14,124 nt of DNA from Alterinioella sp963975135 (GTDB taxonomy: Bacteria; Pseudomonadota; Alphaproteobacteria; Rhodobacterales; Rhodobacteraceae), in assembly GCA_963975135.1 (NCBI GenBank), contig CAXBGQ010000039.1, forward strand, positions 1-14,124, given 5' to 3'. The first letter of the stretch is position 1, and every line of letters begins with the position of its first letter. Under the pieces are notes generated by a model, which saw only the letters and a list, made by a program, of their open reading frames with translations, had not been told where the DNA came from and did no database searches. Made by a program: the position numbers and the translations under genes. Below are positions 5,652 through 14,124 of this stretch, piece after piece.

Positions 5652-8600
5652 CATTGGATGGCGAACCGGAAAGCACGCTGCCGCTGGTCCAGGCGGCCCT
5701 TCGAATGCATCATGATACCGGCCCGGGGCACCCCGGGCCGGTCCCGGTTTGGCGCGAGGTCTCCGCGATCCTCCCCTGGCTGAGCCAGGCCCGGCGGATC
5801 TGTGCGGCACCGCCTCACCATGCCGCCAAGGCCGCCGAGTGGTTGCTCGACAACGAATTTCATGTGCGGCGCGCCGTCCGGCAGGTGCAAGAGGACATGC
5901 CCACCGCCTTTTACCGTCGGCTTCCCGGACTCGCCGCAGTTGAATACCAGGGAATTCCGCGGGTCATGGCGTTGGCGCAGGGGGCGCTGGACGCCACCCA
6001 TATGCAGGTCAGCCTCTCGGGGATGGTCGAATTCGTCGCCGCCTATCAGCAGAAAGGTCCGTTGACGATCGCCGAGCTATGGGCGTTTCCCGCCATGCTG
6101 CGCCTCGCCTGCCTGGAAACTCTGGTGCATGCGTTTGGTGATCTTCTGCCCAATCTCACGCCGCCCTTCGAGCGGACACCCGGGCGCTTGACGCACGAAG
6201 CGCTCGATCCGACCGAGGAAGTGTCGCGCGCGATTTCCGCGCTCATGGCGGTGTCGAATACCCCCTGGAAGGGGTTCTTTGAAAGGGTAAGCCGGGTCGA
6301 GGCGATCTTGGCGGAGGATCCTGCCGAAATATACCCGGACATGGATTTCGATACCCGCGACCGGTATCGCAAGGCCATCGAGGGGATTGCCGCCGGTAGC
6401 CGGATGCCCGAATGGGCCGTCGCGGAGACCGCGCTGAAACACACGCGGTCCCATGCCGGTGCGCAGCGCCGGGGACATGTCGGATGCTGGCTGATCGCGG
6501 AAGGGCGGGCTGAGCTGGAGCGAACGGTCGGTTTTCGCGGCCCGCCGGGTGCCGCGCTGCGCCGATGGGCGCTTGCGCATCCCGGCATCGGCTATGGCGG
6601 GGCGCTGGCGATATTCGCCATCGCGGCGCTCGCTCTGCCAATTTGGCTTCTCGCGTTTTTCGAAGCGGGCATCCTGACCTGGGCGGTCGGGGTCGCCCTG
6701 TCGTTCATGCCCGCGATGATCATCAGCGTCACGCTCACGCAGTGGATCGTGACGCAACAGATGCCACCCCGCGTCTTGCCAAAAATGGATGTCGAGAGCG
6801 GCCTCGCCGCGGGCATGGGTGCCGCGTTGGTGATGCCTGTGATCATCCGCGCGGAAAGCGAGGTCGCACCGTTGCTCGAGCGCCTGGAGACGCATTGGCT
6901 GTCAAACCCGGACCCGCTGATCCGTATGGCGTTGCTGACCGATCTTTCAGACGCCGATGCCGAGCAAACCCCAGAAGATATCCCGATCGAGGCGGCGCTG
7001 GTTGCCGGCATGCGCGGCCTCAATGCGCGCTATCCCGATCACGCTCCGTTCGTGTTGCTGCACCGGGCCCGGCGTTGGAACCCGGTCGATCGCCTTTGGA
7101 TGGGATGGGAACGCAAGCGTGGTAAGCTCGAAGAATTCGCGGGCTTCATCCTCGGCCATTTTCCGGATGCCTTTGCCCTGCGTGAGGGCGATGTTGACGC
7201 GCTCCATGGTGTCCGCTTTGTCGTCACGCTTGATGCGGACACCACGGCTCCACCAGGAGCGGCAAACCGGCTCATCGGCACGCTCGCCCATCCGCTGAAC
7301 CGGGTCGCGTTCGATCCAGCGACCGGAAAACCGCTTTTTGGTTACACGTTCGTGCAGCCAAGGGTCGAGATTTCGCCAGATGCCGGCGCTCGCTCGTTCT
7401 TTACCCGGCTCTATACGGGCGACACGGCGATCGACATCTACAGCCAGGTGGCCTCGGATATCTATCAGGATCTGTTCGGCGAGGGCATATTCACCGGCAA
7501 GGGTGCCTTCGATGTCGAGGCCTACCATGGCTGCATATGTTCCAGCGTGCCGGAGAACGCGCTGCTCAGCCATGACCTGTTCGAGGGCCTTCATGGGCGC
7601 GCGGCCTTGGCAACCGACATCGTCTTTTACGAGGATTTTCCGCCGAATTATCTCTCCTATGCTCGCCGCGCCCATCGCTGGATCCGCGGAGACTGGCAAC
7701 TTCTGCCCTGGCTTTTCGGATCTGTGCCGGAACGTCGTGGCGGGCAGCACCCCAGCCGATTGTCGGTTCTGGACCGTTGGAAGATCTTCGACAACCTGCG
7801 CCGCAGCCTGATCCCGCCCGCGCTTGTCGCCTTTGCCGCTGCGGGATGGCTGATGTTGCCGGGGCAGGCCGTGATCTGGACGGCGCTGACCATCGCGGCC
7901 CCGGGCGCATATCTTTTCACCGAGCTTGTGACAAACCTGGCCAGGGGCCGCCGCCGCAACACCGCGCGCGCCGTGTTGCGGCGGCTGGCTGATCATGCCG
8001 GGCGCTGGTTGCTTGCCATCGTGTTCATGGCGCATGAGGCGGTGCATGCAACGGATGCCATCGCGCGGACGCTGTGGCGGGTATATGTCTCGCGGCGGCG
8101 CATGCTGGAATGGACCTCGGCGGCCCATTCCGCCGCGCAATCCTCGCAAGCGCGATCCGCGATCTGGAGCGAGATGATCTCGGCCCCGGTGCTCGCGGCC
8201 GCGCTGGCATTGATCCTCGCCCTTATCGACCCTGTTGGCTTGCCGGGGGCGGCACCGCTTTTGCTGTTGTGGATCGCCTCGCCCGAGATCGCCCGCCTGA
8301 TCAGCCGGCCGCGGCGCACGGTGGCCGAGAAACTGAATGACGCCGATCGGCTCTATTTACGCAAGGTCGCGCGGCGAACCTGGCTGTTTTTCGAGACCTT
8401 CGCCGGACCCGACGACAATTGGTTGCCGCCCGACAACTATCAGACCAGTCCGCATGAAGAGATCGCGCATCGCAGCTCTCCGACCAATGTCGGCATGCTT
8501 TGTCTCTCTTCATTGACTGCGTGGGATCTGGGCCATATCGGCCTGCGTGAATTCTCGACAAGGATGACTTTCGCGCTCGATGCGCTCGACCGGCTCGAAT

Positions 8601-11600
8601 CCCATGCCGGGCACACCCTTAACTGGTTCGACACGAAAACCCTGAAATCACTCGATCCGCGCTATGTCTCCACGGTCGATAGCGGCAATCTGGCAGTGAG
8701 CCTCGTTGCGCTGAGCGAAGGATGCCGTGCGGCACCCCAGGGCCCGGCGATGTCCGCTGCGCTTTGGAGCGGCCTTTCAGATGAGTTTTTGTTGTTACGC
8801 GATGCCGTTTCGATGCTGCCCGAGGCGGATCAGAGCGACCTTTGCGACCGGCTCGACATGATCCTCGCCGAGATCCCTGAAATCCAAGGGGTGCCGGACA
8901 CCTGGCGGGCGGCGCTGACCGGGTTTGGCACGGGTGACTGGCAAGAGGTCCAGAGGCTGGTTGCGCAGGCGCTCGATAAGGCAGGCCCGGAGGATCCGCA
9001 CGAAGTGCACCTGTGGCTGGAGCGCGCCAATCATCGCCTGGCGTCGATGCGGCGTGATCTGGACGCGCTCAACCCCTGGCTATCGTTGGCGGGTGCGCCG
9101 CCTGACGGTCTTGGCGCGGTGCAGCAATTTCTGGACGCGCTGCCCGGTCCCGACTGTCCGCTCACCGAGATCGCCGCACGGATCGACCGCGCGCGCACGG
9201 CCTTGTCGGAACTGGAGGCCACCGATTCCGACAGCCAGCGATGGACTGACGCGATGACCACGGCGCTTGACCGGGGCGCGGCCCATCACACTGAACTTCG
9301 GGGCAGCATCGAAAGCATCGCCATACGGGCGCGGGCGCGGGCCTTCGGCATGGATTTTCGTCCGCTCTATGACATCGCGACCAAGACGTTTTTCATCGGC
9401 TACAGCCCTGGCTCGGACCGGCCCGATCAACACCATTACGATCTGCTGGCAAGCGAGGCGCGGCTGGCAAGCTATTTCGCGATCGCCAAGCGCGACGTTC
9501 CGGTCGAACACTGGTTCCACCTCGGACGGCCCATCACCGAGGCGGGCGGCGCGCTTGCGACGCTGTCGTGGAACGGGTCGATGTTCGAATACCTGATGCC
9601 AGCGCTGGTGCTGCCGAGCGATGCGGGGCGGCTGTTGGGCCAAAGCGAGCGCGCCGCGGTTTCCGCACAGCGGCGCTATGGCGAAAAGCTCGACCTGCCC
9701 TGGGGCGTATCCGAATCCGGCTATGCTGCCCGCGACGCGGCGCACCGGTATCAGTATCAGGCCTTTGGCGTGCCCGGTCTCGGCCTGAAGCGCGGCCTGT
9801 CCGAGGATTACGTGGTTGCCCCCTATGCCAGCGCACTGGCGTTGGCGGTTGCGCCGGTTGCGGCGACACGCAATCTGCGTCGGCTGGAGGAGCTGGGACT
9901 GCGTGACCGGTACGGGTTTTTTGAAGCTGCGGATTTCACGCCGGACCGGCGACCGGATCAGGGGGGTTTTACCCCGGTGCGGTCCTACATGGCCCATCAT
10001 CAGGGCATGATCTCGGCGGCCATCGGCAATGTTTTGAACGACAACATCCACGTCCAGCGGTTCGGAGCCCAGGTGCATATGCGCGCGACCGAGCTGTTGT
10101 TGCAGGAACGTGTGCCCTGGGAGTTTCCCCCCGAACAGGCGACAGAACCCGAAACCGACACGCCCGACCTTGCCCGCGCGCCGACGCCGGAATTGCATAG
10201 TTGGGCCGCGGCGAACCATCCGGCCCCGCAGCTGCACGTCATCGGCAACGGCTCTCTTGCATCCTGGATCACCGATGATGGCGGCGGTGCGCTGTGGTGG
10301 CGTGGCCAGGCGTTGACGCGGTGGACCGGAGATGCCAGCACCCGGGTCGGCGACGCGCGGATTTATCTGCGGGACCGCGAGAGTGCTGCGGTCTGGTCGC
10401 TTGGCGGGTGCCTCACGGACGCAATCGCAGAGACACGGTTTCACGCTCACAAGGCTGAGTTTCACGAACGCGTGGACGGTCTGTCGGCCAGTCTCGAGAT
10501 CGCAATCGCGCCGGGCGATGATGTGGAGTTCCGCACCGTCACCCTTTTCAACGACAGCGACCGGACGCGCGAGATTGATCTGACCAGCTACGGCGAAGTC
10601 GTGCTGGCACCGATAGCCGCCCATGAACGCCACCCGGCCTTTAGCAAGCTTTTCGTCCACAGCGAACGTCTGGAGGCGCTGAACGCATTGCTGTTCACCC
10701 GCCGCCCGAGGCGTCCGGCGGACCGGCCGCCGGTTCTGGTTCACCGGTTGCTGGTCGCCGATGCCGCCGCCACGCCCGCCGGCTTTGAAACCGACCGCAG
10801 GGCGTTTCTTGGCCGCCACGGTGTCGCCGACCAGCCGCAGGGGGCGATTGACCCGCTGTCGGGCAGCGTAGGATGGACCCTCGATCCGATTATGGCATTG
10901 CGCGCGCGCGTCGTTCTGGCCCCGGGGGTGCGGACACAGGTTGCCTTTGTGACGGTCGCCGCAGGGTCGCGTGAAACGGCGATTGAGATCGCGGAACGCT
11001 ACGCGACGGTGCCTGCGCTCGAATGGGCGATGGAAGATGCGCGGCGCTCTGCGGCGCTTGAGGCGCACCGCCTTGGGCTCAATGCGCGGGCGCTGGCCGG
11101 AGCACAGGCGCTGTGCCACGATCTCGTGCTTCCACGCCCGCCGATGCCGGGCCTGACGGTTGCTTCCGAGGCCGGCCTTTCGGCGCAGCCGCACCTGTGG
11201 AGCATGGGTCTGTCCGGGGATCTGCCGATCGTGCTGGTTCGGGTGCTGGACGATACCAAAGGCCAGCTGCTCCCGGCGGCGATACAGGCGCATCAGTGGT
11301 GGAAGCGGCGCGGGCTTCGCGTGGATCTGGTGATCGTGCGCGAGGGCACGTCAGGGTATCAGGAGCCTATCCGAGAGGACCTGTTCGCCGCTTTGCGAGA
11401 CGCGGGCAACGCCGACGGTCTCGGCGGTCCGGGGGGAGTTCACCTTATCTCCGCGGACCAGTTGCGCCCGCCCGAGCGCAAGGCGCTTGAGGCGGCGGCG
11501 CGGCTGTCACTCAATGGTGCGGCCCACGCCCTTGCCGATGCAGTGGCCGAACCACGGCCCGTGCGCACGGCACCGCCAAGGTTTCAGCCGGTCGGGGCAC

Positions 11601-14059
11601 CACCCGTGCCTGCGTCCGGGGCGGCGCTGACCCGGCCAACTGACCTTGCCTTTGACAACGGCCATGGCGGGTTCGCGCCGGACGGCGATTACGTGATCCA
11701 CCTTGAAGGTGGGCACAAAACACCGGCCCCTTGGTGCAATGTCCTGGCCAACGAAACCTTTGGGTCGATCGTGTCCGAGGCTGGGCTGGGCTTTTCCTGG
11801 TGCGTCAATAGCGGCGAACATCGCCTCACGCCCTGGTCGAACGATCCTCTGCTGGATCCGCAAACCGAGGCGCTTTACCTGCGCGATGAGGAAACGGCGG
11901 AAATCTGGACGCCGACGCCGCTTCCCTCTGGCGGCAGCGCGGCGTGCCAGATCCGCCATGGTCCGGGTGTTACATCCTGGCAACGCAATGGCGAAGGGCT
12001 GGAGCAGCACCTGACCGTTTTTGTCCCGCCCGACGCTGCGGTGAAACTGGCGCTTCTCAGCCTGTCCAATCCGGGCGATCGCGGTCGCCGGTTTACGGCC
12101 ACCTATTACGCCGAATGGTTGCTTGGCGCGCTGGCCAGCGCGGCGCGCCCGCATGTGGTGTGCGGCTATGATGCCGAAAGCCACGCCATGGTCGCCCGCA
12201 ACGGCTGGAATCCCGAATTTGGCGACCGCGTGGGGTTTCTTGCGGCCAGCCGCCCACCCCATAGCCTGACGTGCGACCGCGCGGCATTTCTTGGCCGTCC
12301 GGGCGACCCCGCCCAGCCTGCCGGCCTGACCGCCTGGAGCCTGGACGGAACCCTGGATGGTGCCGCCGATCCCTGTGCGACGTTTCAGGTCCATATTGAT
12401 CTTGCGCCCGGCGCAACCGAAGAGGTGGTGTTCGTCCTGGGCGAAGGATGCGATCACGCCGAAGCCACCCGGCTGGCCGTGCATTGGAGCGATGTCGGAC
12501 GCGCGAAGCAGGCGCTGGCTGCAAACCGGACCGTCTGGCAGGAGCGGTTGGGGGGCGTCACGGTGCGTACGCCGGATCCGGGTTTTGACCTGATGGTCAA
12601 CCGGTGGTTGATCAACCAGACCTATGCCTCGCGCATCCTGGCGCGGGCCGGGTTTCACCAGGCAGGCGGTGCTTTTGGGTTCCGCGATCAGCTTCAGGAC
12701 ATGATGGCGCTATTAATCACCGATCCGCCGCGCGTGCGCGCGCATATACTCGACTGCGCCGCGCGCCAGTTCGAAGAGGGCGACGTTCTGCATTGGTGGC
12801 ATCCGCCGTCGGGTCGGGGTGTGCGGACACGCTGTTCGGATGATCTGCTGTGGCTGGTCTACGCGACCGGTCGCTATGTTGATGCGACGGGCGATGCCTC
12901 CATCCTTCACGAGACCGTGCCGTTTCTGTCTGCCCCGCCGCTCTCGGAGGGCGAGGAGGATCGCTATGCCAAATTCAACCCCGGCGGCGAGCTTGCAACG
13001 CTCTTCGAACATTGCCAGCGCGCGTTGGAACATGCGGTCACTTCGGGGCCTCACGGATTGCCGCTGATCGGGACCGGCGATTGGAACGACGGAATGGATC
13101 GGGTCGGCAACGAGGGGCGCGGCGAAAGCGTCTGGTTGGGCTGGTTCGCATCCGTCTGCGCCGATGCATTCGCGGATATCGCCGCCGAGATCGGACAACA
13201 TCACCTGACGCGGATTTGGCGTTCACAGGCCAAGAGCCTTCGCCGCACCACCGACGCCGCAGGCTGGGACGGCGGATGGTATGCGCGCGCATTTGCCGAT
13301 GACGGTATGCCTTGGGGGGCCAGGGAGTGCGACGAATGCCAGATCGACAGCATCGCCCAATCCTGGGCGGCGCTAGCCGACGGGCCTTCGCCCGAACGCA
13401 CGGCAACCGCCGTGGCGGCGGCGGCGGCGCGGTTGGTTGATCACGACGCGCGATTGGTGCGCCTGCTTACGCCGCCCTTCGATCGAACGCCGCGCGATCC
13501 GGGATATATTCGCGCCTATCCGCCGGGCGTGCGTGAGAACGGCGGCCAGTATACCCATGCCGCCGCGTGGCTGGGACTGGCACATGCGCGGCTGGGCGAC
13601 GGTGATGGTGCCTATGCGATATTCGATCTGATCAATCCGGTCCGCCGCAGCGCCGGACCGGATGGCGCGGACCTCTATCACGGCGAGCCTTATGTTCTGC
13701 CCGGTGATGTGTGTGGCGCTGGCCCAGGTACAGGCCAGGCTGGTTGGACATGGTATACCGGGGCCTCGGGCTGGGCGTGGCAACTTGCCACCGAAGGCAT
13801 CCTCGGTCTTGTCCTGCACCGTGGTAGCCTGAAGATCTCGCCTCGCCTGCCAAAGGATTGGGGTCGGGCCGAGGCCCGCGTCAAGGGGCCTGGCGGGACG
13901 CTGATCGTCACCATCGACGACCCCGAAAAACTGGGGACCGGACCGGTGGACCTTACCGTTGATGGCCTGCCGCTCGATGGTGATCATGTTGCCTTTCCGA
14001 CCGGCGGTGCCACGCGGCACATTACGGCACGTCTGCGGCAGGCGCACTTGAAGGATTGA
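5648..14059 (+). CDS. ndvB: Cyclic beta-1,2-glucan synthase (GT84-GH94 multidomain membrane protein)
   Basis: A 2803-residue inner-membrane enzyme matching the usual 2,800-2,900 of NdvB/ChvB/Cgs. It builds beta-1,2-glucan from UDP-glucose, cyclises it, and the product goes to the periplasm as an osmoregulated glucan. In order: N-terminal domain (AAEWLLDNEFHV); TM pair ~316-368; GT84 glucosyltransferase with LDADT (528-532), TFVQPR, FTGKG (615-619), SHDLFEG (641-647) and RWIRGDWQ (677-684); TM helices ~720-768, ~790-810 and ~845-885; glycoamylase-like domain ~1236-1480 ending in AHHQGM (1449-1454); two beta-sandwich regions; GH94 (alpha/alpha)6 barrel with FRDQLQD (2345-2351) and GDWNDGMD (2477-2484), which should hold the general acid Asp; ending near GWTWYTGASGW. 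The GH94 part is thought to control chain length by phosphorolysis. Start is uncertain: TTG 5648 overlaps the usp stop (TTGA), while the first in-frame ATG is 5705. Neither has a clear Shine-Dalgarno, so coupling is likely. Confidence 0.95.
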   Translation: MTLDGEPESTLPLVQAALRMHHDTGPGHPGPVPVWREVSAILPWLSQARRICAAPPHHAAKAAEWLLDNEFHVRRAVRQVQEDMPTAFYRRLPGLAAVEYQGIPRVMALAQGALDATHMQVSLSGMVEFVAAYQQKGPLTIAELWAFPAMLRLACLETLVHAFGDLLPNLTPPFERTPGRLTHEALDPTEEVSRAISALMAVSNTPWKGFFERVSRVEAILAEDPAEIYPDMDFDTRDRYRKAIEGIAAGSRMPEWAVAETALKHTRSHAGAQRRGHVGCWLIAEGRAELERTVGFRGPPGAALRRWALAHPGIGYGGALAIFAIAALALPIWLLAFFEAGILTWAVGVALSFMPAMIISVTLTQWIVTQQMPPRVLPKMDVESGLAAGMGAALVMPVIIRAESEVAPLLERLETHWLSNPDPLIRMALLTDLSDADAEQTPEDIPIEAALVAGMRGLNARYPDHAPFVLLHRARRWNPVDRLWMGWERKRGKLEEFAGFILGHFPDAFALREGDVDALHGVRFVVTLDADTTAPPGAANRLIGTLAHPLNRVAFDPATGKPLFGYTFVQPRVEISPDAGARSFFTRLYTGDTAIDIYSQVASDIYQDLFGEGIFTGKGAFDVEAYHGCICSSVPENALLSHDLFEGLHGRAALATDIVFYEDFPPNYLSYARRAHRWIRGDWQLLPWLFGSVPERRGGQHPSRLSVLDRWKIFDNLRRSLIPPALVAFAAAGWLMLPGQAVIWTALTIAAPGAYLFTELVTNLARGRRRNTARAVLRRLADHAGRWLLAIVFMAHEAVHATDAIARTLWRVYVSRRRMLEWTSAAHSAAQSSQARSAIWSEMISAPVLAAALALILALIDPVGLPGAAPLLLLWIASPEIARLISRPRRTVAEKLNDADRLYLRKVARRTWLFFETFAGPDDNWLPPDNYQTSPHEEIAHRSSPTNVGMLCLSSLTAWDLGHIGLREFSTRMTFALDALDRLESHAGHTLNWFDTKTLKSLDPRYVSTVDSGNLAVSLVALSEGCRAAPQGPAMSAALWSGLSDEFLLLRDAVSMLPEADQSDLCDRLDMILAEIPEIQGVPDTWRAALTGFGTGDWQEVQRLVAQALDKAGPEDPHEVHLWLERANHRLASMRRDLDALNPWLSLAGAPPDGLGAVQQFLDALPGPDCPLTEIAARIDRARTALSELEATDSDSQRWTDAMTTALDRGAAHHTELRGSIESIAIRARARAFGMDFRPLYDIATKTFFIGYSPGSDRPDQHHYDLLASEARLASYFAIAKRDVPVEHWFHLGRPITEAGGALATLSWNGSMFEYLMPALVLPSDAGRLLGQSERAAVSAQRRYGEKLDLPWGVSESGYAARDAAHRYQYQAFGVPGLGLKRGLSEDYVVAPYASALALAVAPVAATRNLRRLEELGLRDRYGFFEAADFTPDRRPDQGGFTPVRSYMAHHQGMISAAIGNVLNDNIHVQRFGAQVHMRATELLLQERVPWEFPPEQATEPETDTPDLARAPTPELHSWAAANHPAPQLHVIGNGSLASWITDDGGGALWWRGQALTRWTGDASTRVGDARIYLRDRESAAVWSLGGCLTDAIAETRFHAHKAEFHERVDGLSASLEIAIAPGDDVEFRTVTLFNDSDRTREIDLTSYGEVVLAPIAAHERHPAFSKLFVHSERLEALNALLFTRRPRRPADRPPVLVHRLLVADAAATPAGFETDRRAFLGRHGVADQPQGAIDPLSGSVGWTLDPIMALRARVVLAPGVRTQVAFVTVAAGSRETAIEIAERYATVPALEWAMEDARRSAALEAHRLGLNARALAGAQALCHDLVLPRPPMPGLTVASEAGLSAQPHLWSMGLSGDLPIVLVRVLDDTKGQLLPAAIQAHQWWKRRGLRVDLVIVREGTSGYQEPIREDLFAALRDAGNADGLGGPGGVHLISADQLRPPERKALEAAARLSLNGAAHALADAVAEPRPVRTAPPRFQPVGAPPVPASGAALTRPTDLAFDNGHGGFAPDGDYVIHLEGGHKTPAPWCNVLANETFGSIVSEAGLGFSWCVNSGEHRLTPWSNDPLLDPQTEALYLRDEETAEIWTPTPLPSGGSAACQIRHGPGVTSWQRNGEGLEQHLTVFVPPDAAVKLALLSLSNPGDRGRRFTATYYAEWLLGALASAARPHVVCGYDAESHAMVARNGWNPEFGDRVGFLAASRPPHSLTCDRAAFLGRPGDPAQPAGLTAWSLDGTLDGAADPCATFQVHIDLAPGATEEVVFVLGEGCDHAEATRLAVHWSDVGRAKQALAANRTVWQERLGGVTVRTPDPGFDLMVNRWLINQTYASRILARAGFHQAGGAFGFRDQLQDMMALLITDPPRVRAHILDCAARQFEEGDVLHWWHPPSGRGVRTRCSDDLLWLVYATGRYVDATGDASILHETVPFLSAPPLSEGEEDRYAKFNPGGELATLFEHCQRALEHAVTSGPHGLPLIGTGDWNDGMDRVGNEGRGESVWLGWFASVCADAFADIAAEIGQHHLTRIWRSQAKSLRRTTDAAGWDGGWYARAFADDGMPWGARECDECQIDSIAQSWAALADGPSPERTATAVAAAAARLVDHDARLVRLLTPPFDRTPRDPGYIRAYPPGVRENGGQYTHAAAWLGLAHARLGDGDGAYAIFDLINPVRRSAGPDGADLYHGEPYVLPGDVCGAGPGTGQAGWTWYTGASGWAWQLATEGILGLVLHRGSLKISPRLPKDWGRAEARVKGPGGTLIVTIDDPEKLGTGPVDLTVDGLPLDGDHVAFPTGGATRHITARLRQAHLKD
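5717..5742 (+). repeat. Perfect 12-bp inverted repeat at the 5' end of the glucan synthase gene
   Basis: ACCGGCCCGGGG (5717-5728) and CCCCGGGCCGGT (5731-5742) are exact reverse complements separated by CA. In RNA this makes an 11-12 bp, almost all G-C hairpin, 65 nt after the usp stop codon and 12 nt after the alternative ATG start. It codes for a Gly/Pro-rich segment upstream of the conserved domain. There is no T-run, so it is not a classical terminator. An RNA-stability or translation-limiting role is inference. Confidence 0.8.
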
Positions 14060-14064
14060 GCGAG

Positions 14065-14097
14065 ACGCCGCGTTGACTGAGATCAAGGCGTTTGTTT
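14065..14097 (+). terminator. Possible intrinsic terminator overlapping the FNR-like box
   Basis: Just after the glucan synthase stop, ACGCC (14065-14069) pairs with GGCGT (14087-14091). The inner TTGA/TCAA arms of the FNR-like palindrome extend the stem after a 3-nt bulge, and a T-rich tail TTTGTTT follows. The stem is imperfect and the tail is interrupted by a G, so termination efficiency is doubtful. Confidence 0.35.
14073..14086. promoter_or_regulatory. Second FNR/CRP-family box, downstream of the glucan synthase
   Basis: TTGACTGAGATCAA fits TTGAC-N4-ATCAA, a hybrid of the two common half-site forms of FNR-type operators (9 of 10 half-site bases symmetric). It begins 13 bp after the ndvB stop codon in non-coding DNA, so it most likely serves a gene starting beyond the right edge. 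No convincing -10 can be seen before the window ends. Confidence 0.65.
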
Positions 14098-14124
14098 GCT
14101 CTGTGGCTCAAGTTTGCCTGGATT

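Noticed and set aside
6947..8149. 400-codon antisense frame opposite the GT84 region
   Set aside because: Shadow of the glucan synthase coding strand; no recognisable domain and no promoter or ribosome site.
9080..11293. Very long antisense open frame (737 codons) within the glucan synthase gene
   Set aside because: It lies wholly opposite a gene with unmistakable family motifs. Long antisense frames are common in GC-rich genes with strong third-position bias, and the translation (rich in Arg, His, Gln) resembles no protein family.
1..14124. CRISPR array, tRNA/rRNA genes, insertion sequence or prophage
   Set aside because: No regularly spaced direct repeats, no tRNA-like cloverleaf, no transposase, integrase or phage gene was seen on either strand.

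Overview
The window is high-GC, densely coding DNA with every credible gene on the + strand. Gene content (cyclic beta-1,2-glucan synthase of the NdvB/ChvB type, an UbiB/ABC1 kinase, FNR-type operators) and codon use suggest an alphaproteobacterium, most likely of the Rhodobacterales or a near relative. That placement is inference; no rRNA or other marker gene is present.

Region 1 (1-4013) is a run of co-directional genes. It starts with a ribose-phosphate pyrophosphokinase cut by the left window edge. A patatin-like phospholipase overlaps it by 4 bp. After a 145-bp gap holding a possible 30-codon ORF comes an AarF/ABC1/UbiB-type kinase whose C-terminal third looks like a second domain, related to the L-2-amino-thiazoline-4-carboxylate (ATC) hydrolase family.

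Region 2 (4014-4622) is about 610 bp without a convincing gene. It carries a perfect FNR/CRP-family palindrome (TTGAC-N4-GTCAA, 4434-4447), a plausible -10 element at class II spacing, and a long predicted 5' leader containing a perfect hairpin.

Region 3 (4623-14059) is a two-gene operon: a tandem-domain universal stress protein overlapping by 4 bp (TTGA) a giant 2803-residue cyclic beta-1,2-glucan synthase. A very stable perfect hairpin (5717-5742) lies just inside the glucan synthase reading frame. Right after its stop is a second FNR-like box (14073-14086), itself embedded in a terminator-like inverted repeat, so the next gene outside the window may also be oxygen-regulated.

Taken together this looks like part of a low-oxygen or redox stress-adaptation island. 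Nucleotide/PRPP metabolism, membrane lipid turnover, quinone-related kinase function, a Usp and periplasmic glucan synthesis would be brought under one FNR-type control. The individual family calls are strong; the shared-regulon idea is inference from the two operators and gene order. The least ordinary elements are the UbiB/ATC-hydrolase-like fusion, the Usp-glucan synthase coupling with its internal hairpin, and the superposition of operator and putative terminator at the right end.
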